This document shows, piece after piece, positions 1 through 8,535 of a stretch of DNA of 64,000 nt (position 1 is its first letter; every line of letters begins with the position of its first letter). Made by a program: the position numbers and the translations under genes. The notes beneath the pieces are model-generated. The model was given only the letters and a program-made list of their open reading frames with translations, was not told the DNA's origin and searched no databases. The DNA lies in contig NZ_PVNB01000007.1 in the NCBI RefSeq assembly GCF_003001995.1, positions 98,219 to 162,218 of the forward strand. The letters are read 5' to 3'. This stretch comes from Orenia metallireducens (GTDB lineage Bacteria > Bacillota > Halanaerobiia > Halobacteroidales > Halobacteroidaceae).

Positions 1-524
1 ACGATCCCATCTGCACCAGCCTCTTCAGCAGCTTGTGCAAATTTGGGTATATCAACCTGTGGGCTTAACTTGACCAATACTGGTAAATCTGCAGAGCTTT
101 TAGCTGCTTTGATCGCCTCAACTACTGGTGTAGTATCACCACCCAAATAATGAGTAGATAGCTCTAAACAATCGGCAAATTCTGCTACTTGGGGAGCTAA
201 CGTCTTGATCTCCTCAGCAGAATAGCCTAAGCCTATAATTACAGGTAAGCCCAACTCTTTAATCTGAGGATACTCCTCTGTTAACCAAATCTCTGGTTCC
301 AGCTCTGACCAGAGTTCAGAGTTCAACATCCCTCCTTCTATCTTAGCAATGCAGGGACGAGAGACCTCTGCACCTTTAACAGAAATTGTCTTAGTTACAA
401 TTGCTCCTGCCCCTCCCTTTACAGCTAAGCTAGCTGCTTTGGCATCTTTAACTGGTGGTCCTGCTGCAGGCATCACTGGGTTCTTCAAATCCATATTTAA
501 TAGCTCAATTCCTATATCAGCCAT
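1..524 (-). CDS. Dihydroorotate dehydrogenase-like / PreA-like flavoprotein (3' end cut by window)
   Basis: The reading frame starts at an ATG at 522-524 behind AGAAGGAGGAAGAATT and stays open to the window edge, so about 174 N-terminal residues are visible. The protein begins MADIGIELLNMDLKNPVMPA. Its N-terminal half has the TIM-barrel pattern of the class 1 dihydroorotate dehydrogenase / dihydropyrimidine dehydrogenase PreA family (AAGPPVKD, GAIVTKTIS, VLVKLSP, AEEAGADGI). These are FMN enzymes that reduce or oxidise pyrimidine-type rings. It lies 57 bp downstream of the molybdenum hydroxylase gene on the same strand, so it may be an electron-transfer or ring-reducing partner in the same pathway. 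The exact substrate cannot be told, and the C-terminal half with any Fe-S motif is not visible. Confidence 0.8.
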   Translation of the reverse strand, partial: MADIGIELLNMDLKNPVMPAAGPPVKDAKAASLAVKGGAGAIVTKTISVKGAEVSRPCIAKIEGGMLNSELWSELEPEIWLTEEYPQIKELGLPVIIGLGYSAEEIKTLAPQVAEFADCLELSTHYLGGDTTPVVEAIKAAKSSADLPVLVKLSPQVDIPKFAQAAEEAGADGI

Positions 525-580
525 AATTCTTCCTCCTTCTTAACTAAGCTTAAGCTCAAGTCTAAACTATACTCTTCAAT

Positions 581-3331
581 TTACTTAGACTCGGACTCAG
601 ACTTTAATAATTCAATGTCAATTGGTATTTTAGTCAATCTCTTCCCTGTTAAGCGATACAATGCATTGACAACCGCTGGTGCCACTGGAGCAACGGGCAA
701 TTCAGACATTCCTTTAGCACCATAGGGCCCATCAGGATGATTCTCCTCTATTAAGATACTCTTTACCTCTGACATATCTGTTGTTTTAGGTAACTTTAGC
801 TTGAGGAGATTATCTTGGACTAATCTGCCATCTTGAAGATAGAAATCTTCGCTAAGAGCATAACCTAAGCCCATAGCTACTCCTCCTTCTATCTGCCCCT
901 CGACACTCTTGAGATTGATTGTCTTTCCTAAATCATGGGCTGCAATTACCTTCAAGACCTTGACATCATTATTAGCTTGGTCCCATTCTACCAAAGCACC
1001 ATGGGCAGCATAGCAATAAGCAAAGTGTAGCTTATCCCAGCCTGCAGTTGGTGTAGCCGGGATAGCATCCTTAGCAAGTGGTGCAGTTCTAGGAGGGATA
1101 TACTTATAAGAGTCAAATAATTGAATATCTTTATTAGCAATTTCAGCCAAAGTGATTACTAAGTCTCGAGTATCCTTATCCTTAACCTCTCCATCTTCTA
1201 TGTATAAGCCATCTATAGAGACTCCACTAACTTCTGCTACCGCTTTTAAGATTTTATCTTTTAATCCTTCTGCAGCACCTTTGACAGCATTTCCTGATAG
1301 AAAGACCATCCTCGAACCAGTAGTTACACCAATATCAGGGGTCAGTTCTGTATCACCTGCCAAGACCTTGACCTCTCGATAATCAATCCCCAAAGCTGTA
1401 GCAGCTATCTGTGCCATTGCTGTATCAGAGCCCTGTCCAGAATCGATACACCCTACATATAAGGTAAAGCTTCCATCTGAATTCAACTCTATTCTAGCCT
1501 CAGTCTCTTCTTCTAGTCCAGTACCCAAACCTACATTCTTATAAGCTGCAGCTATTCCCCAAGCTCTTTTCTTATTATCAGTATTTACAATTTCTTCCTT
1601 AGCTATTGCTTCTTGTAACTTAATTAAGCAATCTTTAAAGCCGATCCCACCTGCTACAACCTCACCAGTTAAGGTATCTCTCCCATCTTCTAAAGCATTC
1701 TTCAACCTAAGCTCAATGGGATCCATTCCTAGTTTCTCAGCTAAACGATCCATCTGTATCTCAGCAGCAAAGCAGACCTGTGGAGCTCCAAAGCCTCTAA
1801 AAGCTCCCCCTGGCAGGTTATTGGTATAAACAGCTTTGACATCAACCTTGGCATTAGCAACTTGATATGGTCCTAAAGCAAAAGAGGTTGCCCTTCCTGC
1901 TACTGGCTGACCAGCCGAAGCATAAGCCCCAGTATCGGTATAAATCTCAACCTCAGCCCCTACCAATTTCCCATCCTTTGTTGCCCCCGTCTTATAATGG
2001 AGATAAGCAGCATGGCGTTTAGTTGAAATCCGAATCGATTCCTCTCTAGTCAAGACCATCTTCACTGGTCTCTTTAAAAGCAGAGCAGCTAGAGCTGTAT
2101 GTACTTGAACAGTAGGCTCTTCTCGCCCACCAAAGGCACCTCCAGTACAAGTGGTAATTACCCTTACCTTATCTTCAGACAGATTCAAGCTGGCTGCAAT
2201 TATATTCCGATACTCATAGGAACCCTGACTAGGAGTCCAGACTATTATCCTACCATCTATATACTCTGCCAAACATCCTTCAGGCTCCAAGTAAGCATGC
2301 TCTGTAAAAGGGGTCTGATAAGTATCTTCAATTATCACATCAGCTTCGGCAAAGGGATCTTCATAATTACCCTTACGTAGCTTAATATCAGTTAGAATAT
2401 TACCATCTTCATGAATATCAACAGCATCATCTACTAAAGCTTCTGCTGGACTATAGTAAGTAGGCAGCTGCTTATATTTAACCTCTATTTCCTCTACCCC
2501 TTTAGCTGCAGCCTCTTGACTCTCTGCTATCACCAAAGCTATGGGATCACCGATATAACGGACCTTATCATAGGCCAATACTGGTTGGTGATTGATAATT
2601 AAACCAAAATCCTTTTCACCTGGAATATCCTCAGCCGTTAATACCTCTACAACTCCAGGGATTTTCTCTGCCTTACTAGTATCGATCTCTATTATCTCAG
2701 CATGGGGTTCACTACTCAAATGTAGTTTTCCATATAACATCCCTTCTCGAAAGAGATCATCTACATAAAGCGGTTTACCAGTTACCTTCTCTAAGGCATC
2801 GTTTCGAATCTCCTTAGCAGCTAATAACTCTTTACTCTTAGCTATAGTAAATTCTCTATTTTCCCTTAAATAACTAGCTGCCAATTGAATAGCTTCAATA
2901 ATCTTTTGGTATCCTGTACAGCGACAGATATTGGCCTTTAAAGCCTTCTTGACCTCTTGAGTAGAAGGTTGCTTATTCTTATCTAATAAAGCTTTGGCTG
3001 ACATAATCATTCCTGGAGTACAGAAACCACATTGGATAGCACCCGTCTCCATAAAAGCAAGCTGTAAAGGGTGTAAACTACCACCTTTACTTAAATTTTC
3101 AATGGTTTCTATCTTACTTTCATTTAATCTTGATAATTTCCAGACACATGATTTTTGGGCTCTACCATTAATGATTACAGTACAAGTACCGCAATGCCCC
3201 TGATTACAGCCATTTTTTGCTCCTAATAATCCTAATTTCTCTCTTAAAAAAGTTAGCAGAGTTAAAGAGCCTTCCTCATTTCTAACCTTTACCTTTTCTC
3301 CATTAATTACTAAACTTATACCTTCAGCCAT
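581..3331 (-). CDS. Fused 2Fe-2S / molybdopterin hydroxylase, xanthine dehydrogenase family
   Basis: A 916-residue protein of the xanthine oxidase family. Residues 1-155 are the small iron-sulfur subunit with two 2Fe-2S sites (C42, C47, C50, C62; C101, C104, C136, C138). The rest is the molybdenum-binding subunit, with FGGREEP, GGAFRGFGAPQ, GQGSDTAMAQ and near the C-terminus GAKGMSELP, which supplies the conserved catalytic Glu. There is no FAD domain, and no separate FAD subunit gene is seen nearby. The layout matches the selenium-dependent molybdenum hydroxylase type found in anaerobes better than classic three-part XDH; that subtype is an inference. The likely reaction is hydroxylation of a purine such as hypoxanthine or xanthine, judged from the permease and ureide genes around it. 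The start ATG follows AAGGAGG. The last residues (KSESESK) are encoded by a repetitive tract that continues into the spacer. Confidence 0.85.
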   Translation of the reverse strand: MAEGISLVINGEKVKVRNEEGSLTLLTFLREKLGLLGAKNGCNQGHCGTCTVIINGRAQKSCVWKLSRLNESKIETIENLSKGGSLHPLQLAFMETGAIQCGFCTPGMIMSAKALLDKNKQPSTQEVKKALKANICRCTGYQKIIEAIQLAASYLRENREFTIAKSKELLAAKEIRNDALEKVTGKPLYVDDLFREGMLYGKLHLSSEPHAEIIEIDTSKAEKIPGVVEVLTAEDIPGEKDFGLIINHQPVLAYDKVRYIGDPIALVIAESQEAAAKGVEEIEVKYKQLPTYYSPAEALVDDAVDIHEDGNILTDIKLRKGNYEDPFAEADVIIEDTYQTPFTEHAYLEPEGCLAEYIDGRIIVWTPSQGSYEYRNIIAASLNLSEDKVRVITTCTGGAFGGREEPTVQVHTALAALLLKRPVKMVLTREESIRISTKRHAAYLHYKTGATKDGKLVGAEVEIYTDTGAYASAGQPVAGRATSFALGPYQVANAKVDVKAVYTNNLPGGAFRGFGAPQVCFAAEIQMDRLAEKLGMDPIELRLKNALEDGRDTLTGEVVAGGIGFKDCLIKLQEAIAKEEIVNTDNKKRAWGIAAAYKNVGLGTGLEEETEARIELNSDGSFTLYVGCIDSGQGSDTAMAQIAATALGIDYREVKVLAGDTELTPDIGVTTGSRMVFLSGNAVKGAAEGLKDKILKAVAEVSGVSIDGLYIEDGEVKDKDTRDLVITLAEIANKDIQLFDSYKYIPPRTAPLAKDAIPATPTAGWDKLHFAYCYAAHGALVEWDQANNDVKVLKVIAAHDLGKTINLKSVEGQIEGGVAMGLGYALSEDFYLQDGRLVQDNLLKLKLPKTTDMSEVKSILIEENHPDGPYGAKGMSELPVAPVAPAVVNALYRLTGKRLTKIPIDIELLKSESESK

Positions 3332-3345
3332 AGCTCTTCCTCCTT

Positions 3346-3435
3346 ATACATAGTTGACAGTCAAAAGAGTAAATCTTATATCTTAAAGAATTTAATGATC
3401 TTGAACTTAACTGTCAACTGTACACTGTCATTATA
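3346..3435. repeat. Imperfect hairpin of the TTGACAGT repeat family
   Basis: TAGTTGACAGT at 3351-3361 pairs with ACTGTCAACTG at 3410-3420, followed by TACACTGTCA. Related repeats occur at 35030-35127 and 63640-63732. It fills the spacer between the permease and the molybdenum hydroxylase and has no U-tract that would make it a clear terminator. Confidence 0.6.
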
Positions 3436-3445
3436 CATTGATATA

Positions 3446-4801
3446 TTATACTGCTACTTCCTCATCTATATTATCTACATTTTCTACCACTTCATCTTCT
3501 GGCAAGATTAAGTGTAAAGCAATTGAAATAATTGCACCTACAGTAATTCCTGAAGATAAGATAGCAGACAACCATTGTGGTAATTGAGCTACTATACTAG
3601 GCTTCATAGTTACCCCTAAACCAAAGGCCAAAGAAAGTGCTAAAATAAATAACTTTCTATCAGTTAATCCACCTTTAGTAACTATCTTGATTCCCGAAGT
3701 AGCTATCATTCCAAACATAGCTATCGTTGCTCCCCCCAAAACTGAATTAGGCATCACACTGACAATAGCAGCAAATTTAGGAACTAAACCTAAGACCAAT
3801 AAGATTCCTGCCGCAGCATAACCAACTACTCTACTTCCTACTTTAGTCAATTGAATCACACCAGTATTCTGACTAAAGGTGGTATTTGGTAGAGAATTAA
3901 AGATAGCTGCAATTACACTTCCCACTCCATCAGCTAAGATACCTCCACTTAAGCGCTCTATATGAGTTTCTGTATCTACTCTCTCTCCAGAGACCTCAGC
4001 TACAGCCGTTAAATCTCCAATCGATTCAATAGTAGTGATTAGATACCCAATCAACCAAGGTAATAAATGCATAAAATCAAAAGAGAATCCATATTTAAAA
4101 GGCACTGGAAGGGTAAACCATCCCGCCTCTGCTACTGGAGTAAAATCGATCAACCCCATAAAGATAGCTACTATATAACCAACAATCAATCCAATGGCAA
4201 TAGAACCAACCTTCATCATCCCTTTTCCATAACGATTAGCAATGATAATCATAACTAAAACCAACGATCCCAAAAATAGATTCTGCAAACCACCAAAGTT
4301 CTTAGCTCCAACCCCACCACCAAAATCTGTAATACCTACTTGAACCAAACTTAAGCCAATTAGCATAACCACAGTTCCTGTTACTATCGGTGGAAAGAAC
4401 CTTTTGGTCTGCTTGATAAAGTAACTTAAGATGATTTCTACAGGTGCAGCTATTAAGGACATCCCTAAAACCAAAGGCATTCCCCCGGTTTTTGCTGCCC
4501 CAATCGCCATCGGTACAAAGGTAAAGCTCGTTCCTTGTACTCCCAGAAGACCAGACCCTACTGGACCAACCTTCCTACATTGAATATAAGTTGTAATTCC
4601 AGAAGCTACTAACGCCATACTGACAAAAAATCCAGTCTCTGCTACATTCAACCCTAATACCCCTGCAATTATTAAAGGTGGAGTAATTACCCCTACAAAC
4701 ATTGCTAGCATATGCTGGAATCCTAATAAAAATGTCTCCCAAGTTGACGGTCTATCTTCTAATCCATATAACGGTTGACTTAAAGCTTGATTATTTTCCA
4801 A
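3446..4801 (-). CDS. NCS2 family xanthine/uracil permease
   Basis: A 451-residue polytopic membrane protein of the nucleobase:cation symporter-2 family. It carries the family signature QNTGVIQLTKVGSR starting at Q311 and a conserved Glu in TTIESIGDLT at about residue 264, both known to line the substrate site in this family. The start is a TTG preceded by AGGAGGGATTAAA; no ATG fits better. It sits between the hydantoinase and the molybdenum hydroxylase, so it probably imports the purine (xanthine, urate or hypoxanthine) that the island degrades. NCS2 proteins can also carry uracil, so the substrate is inferred from context. Confidence 0.88.
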   Translation of the reverse strand: MENNQALSQPLYGLEDRPSTWETFLLGFQHMLAMFVGVITPPLIIAGVLGLNVAETGFFVSMALVASGITTYIQCRKVGPVGSGLLGVQGTSFTFVPMAIGAAKTGGMPLVLGMSLIAAPVEIILSYFIKQTKRFFPPIVTGTVVMLIGLSLVQVGITDFGGGVGAKNFGGLQNLFLGSLVLVMIIIANRYGKGMMKVGSIAIGLIVGYIVAIFMGLIDFTPVAEAGWFTLPVPFKYGFSFDFMHLLPWLIGYLITTIESIGDLTAVAEVSGERVDTETHIERLSGGILADGVGSVIAAIFNSLPNTTFSQNTGVIQLTKVGSRVVGYAAAGILLVLGLVPKFAAIVSVMPNSVLGGATIAMFGMIATSGIKIVTKGGLTDRKLFILALSLAFGLGVTMKPSIVAQLPQWLSAILSSGITVGAIISIALHLILPEDEVVENVDNIDEEVAV

Positions 4802-5133
4802 TTTAATCCCTCCTAGAGTTTATACTATTTTCTTAGCTTGTTTTAATATGGATTTCAACGTCTAAAGTGAAATAAAAGACTAAAGGTCAAAAGATAAAGA
4901 TTAGCAGCGAATTAACACGAATTTCACGCGCCCTGAAAGAAGCGGTTTTTGCTTTTTGAGGAAGTACTCTTGGGGTGAATTAAATAGTAAAAAATTAATT
5001 AATGTTTTAAATCTTTTGGTTTTATTCGTATAAATTCGGGAGATTCGTTGCAGAAAGTTATCTTTTAAGGTTTTTGGTTAAGAAATTAAAGGTATTGAAT
5101 TAGTAAAATATTTAAGTCTTATCCTAGAGTTGT
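4802..5133. repeat. 332-bp spacer with MITE-like inverted repeat
   Basis: The spacer holds no gene. Its main content is a long imperfect inverted repeat: 4891-4928 (AAGATAAAGATTAGCAGCGA onward) against 5021-5066 (ending TTGCAGAAAGTTATCTTTT). Both arms contain CGAAT spaced alike. The interior (4930-5018) shows no coding signal. Confidence 0.5.
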
Positions 5134-6504
5134 TTATCTATATACTACTGACTTATCAGCCTTAATAAACTTCCCATAACCTCTTTTTCCTAAAAACTTA
5201 CCCTCAGCAACTATCTTGGTACCTCTTAAAATCGTCATTACAGGCATCCCCTTGACTTTTATCCCTTCAAAACTGGTATAGCCAGCCTTAGAATGTAGCC
5301 TATCACCATGTAATTTAACCTCTAAATCTGGATCAAAGACCACCAAATCAGCATCCTTGCCAACTTCTATACTTCCCTTTTGAGAGTAAAGACCAAAGAT
5401 TTTAGCTGGATTTGTTGAGAGCAACTCAACCATTTTGTTTACAGAGATCCTACCTACTTTAACACCATAAGTATAAATCAAAGGTAGCATCGTCTCTACT
5501 CCAGGAATTCCTGGTAGGATATCAAGGGAATTGCTCCCTGCTTTCTTCTGCTCGACACTAAAGGCACAATGGTCTGTTGCTATTACATCTATTTTCCCAT
5601 TCATAATCCCATCCCATAATACCCGATTGTCTTCCTTCTCCCTTAAAGGAGGACTCATCAAGTTCAACCTTCCCCCTTCACCTTCTAACAATTGGCGAGT
5701 TAACAGTAGATAATGCGGAGCAGTTTCAGCATAAATATCTACCCCCTGCTCTCTTGCCTTTAGTATCTGCTGATAACCTTTTTGTGAAGAGAGATGAACT
5801 ATGTACAAGGGCATTTCTAATAGCTTAAGCAACTCACATAATTCACTAATAGCCTCTGCCTCAACACTACTAGAACGAATATCAGAATGATACTCTACCC
5901 CCAATTGCTTTCTAGCCCGATATTTAAGAGTATTAGCTTGAATAAGCTGGTCTTTTTCAGCATGAACCGTTAGCAATAATTCTGCTTGTTTAGCCGCTTT
6001 AAGTAAAGAAATCCATTTCTTATTATTAAGCATATAAATATCTGAATAAGTAGTAAAGGCTTTCAAACTGGAAATACCATTCTCCCTTAAACGATAAAAA
6101 TCTTTAAGATATCTTTCTGAACTCAACTTATTATCTACACATAAATGGAGATTGTAATCTATTACACTATCTCTAGCCTCCAATTTCCTCTTTACTAAAC
6201 CTTTAATTAAAGAGTTATCAACTTGATCTGCATAATCTATTATGGTAGTTACACCACCAAAAGCAGCTGAACAACCTCCACTATAAAAATCATCTATAGT
6301 TACTGTTCCCCGAGAATGGAGGCTGAAATGAACATGACTATCAATCAGACCTGGTAGTAGAAACTTTCCATCAAGATCAATCACCTCTTCGTCTTGCTTA
6401 GAATTCAAAGCTTTAGCTATCTCCTTAATCTTCTCCCCTTCAACTCTAACATCACCCTCTTTGATCTTGTCAGCACTTACAACCTTGGCATTCTTTAATA
6501 ACAA
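5134..6504 (-). CDS. Dihydropyrimidinase / D-hydantoinase family amidohydrolase
   Basis: A cyclic-amidohydrolase fold enzyme of about 456 residues that hydrolyses cyclic amides such as dihydropyrimidines or hydantoins. Counted from the GTG at 6513, the metal ligands are visible: H60 and H62 (SHVHF), the carbamylated Lys in SSLKAFTTY, His in TVHAEKD and IVHLSS, and Asp in ATDHCAF. The GTG at 6513 touches the ribosome binding site (AAGGGAGGG). The TTG at 6502-6504 has an eight-base spacing and gives MLLKNAKVVS, typical of the family, so it is preferred. The gene lies in the XRE-permease-molybdenum hydroxylase operon. A hyuA-type hydantoinase is part of the known anaerobic purine-degrading cluster of gut bacteria; a similar role here is inference. 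Confidence 0.85.
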   Translation of the reverse strand: MLLKNAKVVSADKIKEGDVRVEGEKIKEIAKALNSKQDEEVIDLDGKFLLPGLIDSHVHFSLHSRGTVTIDDFYSGGCSAAFGGVTTIIDYADQVDNSLIKGLVKRKLEARDSVIDYNLHLCVDNKLSSERYLKDFYRLRENGISSLKAFTTYSDIYMLNNKKWISLLKAAKQAELLLTVHAEKDQLIQANTLKYRARKQLGVEYHSDIRSSSVEAEAISELCELLKLLEMPLYIVHLSSQKGYQQILKAREQGVDIYAETAPHYLLLTRQLLEGEGGRLNLMSPPLREKEDNRVLWDGIMNGKIDVIATDHCAFSVEQKKAGSNSLDILPGIPGVETMLPLIYTYGVKVGRISVNKMVELLSTNPAKIFGLYSQKGSIEVGKDADLVVFDPDLEVKLHGDRLHSKAGYTSFEGIKVKGMPVMTILRGTKIVAEGKFLGKRGYGKFIKADKSVVYR

Positions 6505-6540
6505 GCTACTCACCCTCCCTTATAAAAGTCATTACCAATA

Positions 6541-7092
6541 CTAGAAGTCAGGTGGGGTAATCGCAGAAACAAAGATAAGATCCTCTTCTCCAGTACTGGT
6601 TATCTTATGAGGAATACTGGCAAAATAATAGATAGTATCTCCCTCTTCTAGATTATAGACCTCTTCTCCAATTTGAATCTCCATACTCCCCTGAATAACT
6701 AAGGTACACTCCTCTCCGTGATGGGTTAAAGGCTCCTCACAGGTAACTGCCCCAGGTTCTAATCTTGCCGAAATCATCTCTATATTCCTTTTTAAATCTG
6801 GAGAGAGTAGTTCAAAGGTTAGATTTGACCCTGGAAACCTCAATGACTTTCTATCCCCTCTTTTAACAACTGGATTATATTCAATCTTATCTAGCATAAA
6901 ATAAAAAATAGGGACTTCAAAAGCCTCGGCAATCTTTCTTAAAGATGTAATCGATGGATCTGCAATTCCTCTCTCAACCTGACTTAAAAAACTTGATGTA
7001 TATCCTATCTTTTTAGCAAGCTGACTCAAATTTAGACCTCTTTGCTTTCTCTTTTCTCTAATCTTCTTTCCTAAATCCTTATTACTAATCAT
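6541..7092 (-). CDS. XRE-family regulator with C-terminal cupin domain
   Basis: A 183-residue regulator. Residues 6-62 form a helix-turn-helix of the Cro/C1 (XRE) type (LNLSQLAKKIGYTSSFLSQVERG). Residues about 108-175 are a cupin barrel (HHGEECTLVIQGSMEIQIG, YNLEEGDTIYY) that probably senses a small ligand. It is the first gene of the unit ending in the molybdenum hydroxylase and PreA-like gene. Its promoter region carries the 11-bp-phased operator shared with moaA, the ABC operon and pucR, so it could control itself and the island; that assignment is inference. The ATG follows GAGGTGATATCTTTGTA, a long spacing. Confidence 0.85.
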   Translation of the reverse strand: MISNKDLGKKIREKRKQRGLNLSQLAKKIGYTSSFLSQVERGIADPSITSLRKIAEAFEVPIFYFMLDKIEYNPVVKRGDRKSLRFPGSNLTFELLSPDLKRNIEMISARLEPGAVTCEEPLTHHGEECTLVIQGSMEIQIGEEVYNLEEGDTIYYFASIPHKITSTGEEDLIFVSAITPPDF

Positions 7093-7126
7093 TACAAAGA
7101 TATCACCTCACTTATTTTACAATCAC

Positions 7127-7183
7127 ATGTGAAGTACATGTTAAATTTATGTTAATTATACAACCAAGATAGCATTGTGTCAA
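7127..7183 (-). promoter_or_regulatory. Promoter and triple 11-bp operator of the XRE-purine operon
   Basis: Read on the minus strand, TTGACA (7178-7183) is followed after 17 bp by TATAAT (7155-7160). Directly downstream, ACAT elements lie at 7127-7130, 7138-7141 and 7149-7152, exactly 11 bp apart, covering the start site of transcription. The same arrangement occurs at moaA and pucR. Confidence 0.75.
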
Positions 7184-7241
7184 GTATTTTTAAATTTTTA
7201 ACAGGTTTTTTCAGTGGTATTTAACCATGCGTTAACTTTAT

Positions 7242-7280
7242 TTACAAATACATTACATAAATATAACGTAAAATTTACAC
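7242..7280 (+). promoter_or_regulatory. Second array of phased TTACAT-like elements
   Basis: TTACAA (7242), TTACAT (7253), TAACGT (7264) and TTACAC (7275) start at exact 11-bp intervals on the plus strand, the opposite orientation to the operator at 7127-7154. AT-rich sequence makes chance a real possibility, but the phasing matches the operator spacing. Confidence 0.4.
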
Positions 7281-7518
7281 AAAAATACCACTAAGATATA
7301 CATCCAAATTTAAAACACTACCAAATGTAAACATTTAGAATTTTTCTTGTGTGGTTAAATTAAAAAAATTAATCCTAATTTAAAATTTAACTTCTATTCT
7401 TATATAATTCATGTTAGTTGCTTCTAATTTATTCTGTTCTTATTATATTTTCATTTTATATCTTTGTATTTCTTTAAAAGTTATTCATAATTTCTGCAAT
7501 ACATAGTTCCCTTAATAA

Positions 7519-7564
7519 AAAATAAGGAGAGTGCTAAGAAAAATCTTAGCACTCTCCTTATTTT
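7519..7564 (-). terminator. Rho-independent terminator after mogA
   Basis: A perfect 21-bp stem (7519-7539 / 7544-7564) with an AAAA loop and A/T-rich flanks. It can act in both directions and ends the moaA-moaC-MOSC-mogA unit. Confidence 0.85.
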
Positions 7565-7604
7565 ACTATTTAACTTACATCTAACTATCACGCAGGCTTA
7601 AAAA

Positions 7605-8105
7605 CTAGTCTCTAGCACAATCACCAGCATAACCCAATAATATCTCTAAGCCATGGTCAAGGGTATCAATAATATATTCTAAAGATTCCCTGACAGCTTT
7701 GGGACTTCCAGGTAAATTGATAATCAAGGTCTCATTTCTGATTCCAGCTATAGCTCTAGAGAGCATAGCTCTTGGGGTGATCTTGAGACTATAAGCCCTA
7801 ATAGCCTCAGAAATCCCAGGAGCCAATCGCTCTACAACTCTTCTTGTCGCTTCAGGTGTCACATCCCTCTTACTAAAGCCAGTTCCTCCAGTAGTTAAAA
7901 TTAGATTCAAATTCAATTCATCGGACATATAAACTAACTCCTGATAAATTTTCTTCTCATTATCAGGCAATAGAGTATATCTTGCCACCTGATAACTTCT
8001 ACCTTCAAGTATCTCCCTGATCACTTGAACACTTTCATCTATTCTCTCTCCTTTAAATCCTTTATCACTAGCGGTTATGATTCCAACTGTATAATCACTC
8101 TCCAT
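7605..8105 (-). CDS. moaB: Molybdopterin adenylyltransferase / MoaB-MogA family
   Basis: A protein of about 166 residues of the MoaB/MogA family, which adenylates molybdopterin before molybdate insertion. It shows GIITASDKG at the N-terminus and the substrate-binding LTTGGTGFSKRDVTPEA, and ends with the typical IINLPGSPKAVRESLE. An upstream in-frame ATG at 8145-8147 would give 180 residues. The ATG at 8103-8105 is preferred because it has a GAGGT site eight bases upstream and removes a long overlap with the MOSC gene (11 nt remain). Last gene of the molybdenum cofactor operon; its product would feed the molybdenum hydroxylase next door. Confidence 0.88.
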   Translation of the reverse strand: MESDYTVGIITASDKGFKGERIDESVQVIREILEGRSYQVARYTLLPDNEKKIYQELVYMSDELNLNLILTTGGTGFSKRDVTPEATRRVVERLAPGISEAIRAYSLKITPRAMLSRAIAGIRNETLIINLPGSPKAVRESLEYIIDTLDHGLEILLGYAGDCARD

Positions 8106-8535
8106 CTGCCAAAACCTCAATTTCATCGCCAACTTTAACCTTTCCACTTACCAACACCTTAGTAAAGATACCCTCTTTAGGCATAATACACTTACCAATC
8201 TCCTCTTTGATAGCACAACTATTATGGCATTCTTTACCTATCTGAGTGACCTCTTGTACACTATCTCCCACCTTCAATTTGGTACCTTCTGCTAATTCAT
8301 GCAAACAAATCCCTTCAGTAGTTATATTTTCTGCAAACTTAGCAATATAACTTCTATCAGCTATCTTCTCTATACTCTCAACAGCCAATAAACTGACCTG
8401 CCTATGCCATTTACCCGCATGAGCATCTCCGACTAATCCATGATCTTCTTTAAAGAAGCCCTCTTCTACCTTTTCCTTGCTGATCCCTTTTTCTCGGCTA
8501 CTATTTATAGATATTACCTTAGCTATCTTTTTCAT
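8095..8535 (-). CDS. MOSC domain protein
   Basis: A single-domain MOSC protein of about 146 residues, with the conserved Cys of the family in [17 protein letters not shown] domains bind molybdenum cofactor or carry sulfur for its maturation. The gene is nested between moaC and moaB with overlaps on both sides (17 and 11 nt), which implies translational coupling. The start at 8535 ([11 protein letters not shown]) is preferred over one 36 nt upstream because GGGGTGAAGGTG precedes it. In this setting it probably helps mature or deliver cofactor to the molybdenum hydroxylase; its exact reaction is not known. Confidence 0.85.
   Translation of the reverse strand: MKKIAKVISINSSREKGISKEKVEEGFFKEDHGLVGDAHAGKWHRQVSLLAVESIEKIADRSYIAKFAENITTEGICLHELAEGTKLKVGDSVQEVTQIGKECHNSCAIKEEIGKCIMPKEGIFTKVLVSGKVKVGDEIEVLADGE

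Larger units (their letters stand above)
7093..7604. other. Spacer between the XRE operon and mogA
   Basis: This 512-bp AT-rich spacer holds the XRE promoter and operator (7127-7183), an oppositely oriented array of TTACAT-like elements (7242-7280), an inverted repeat AGTGGTATTT (7213-7222) / AAATACCACT (7283-7292), and the mogA terminator (7519-7564). No coding region was found. Confidence 0.6.

Noticed and set aside
2099..2380. Plus-strand frame within the molybdenum hydroxylase gene
   Set aside because: It is a shadow of the conserved minus-strand gene, without start signals. The other plus-strand frames inside conserved minus-strand genes were dropped for the same reason.
581..3331. Possible in-frame selenocysteine TGA in the molybdenum hydroxylase
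   Set aside because: The frame is continuous with no internal TGA; any selenium would be in the cofactor, not in the protein chain.
4802..5133. Purine riboswitch upstream of the NCS2 permease
   Set aside because: No three-way junction with the conserved loop sequences was seen; the spacer is an inverted-repeat element instead.
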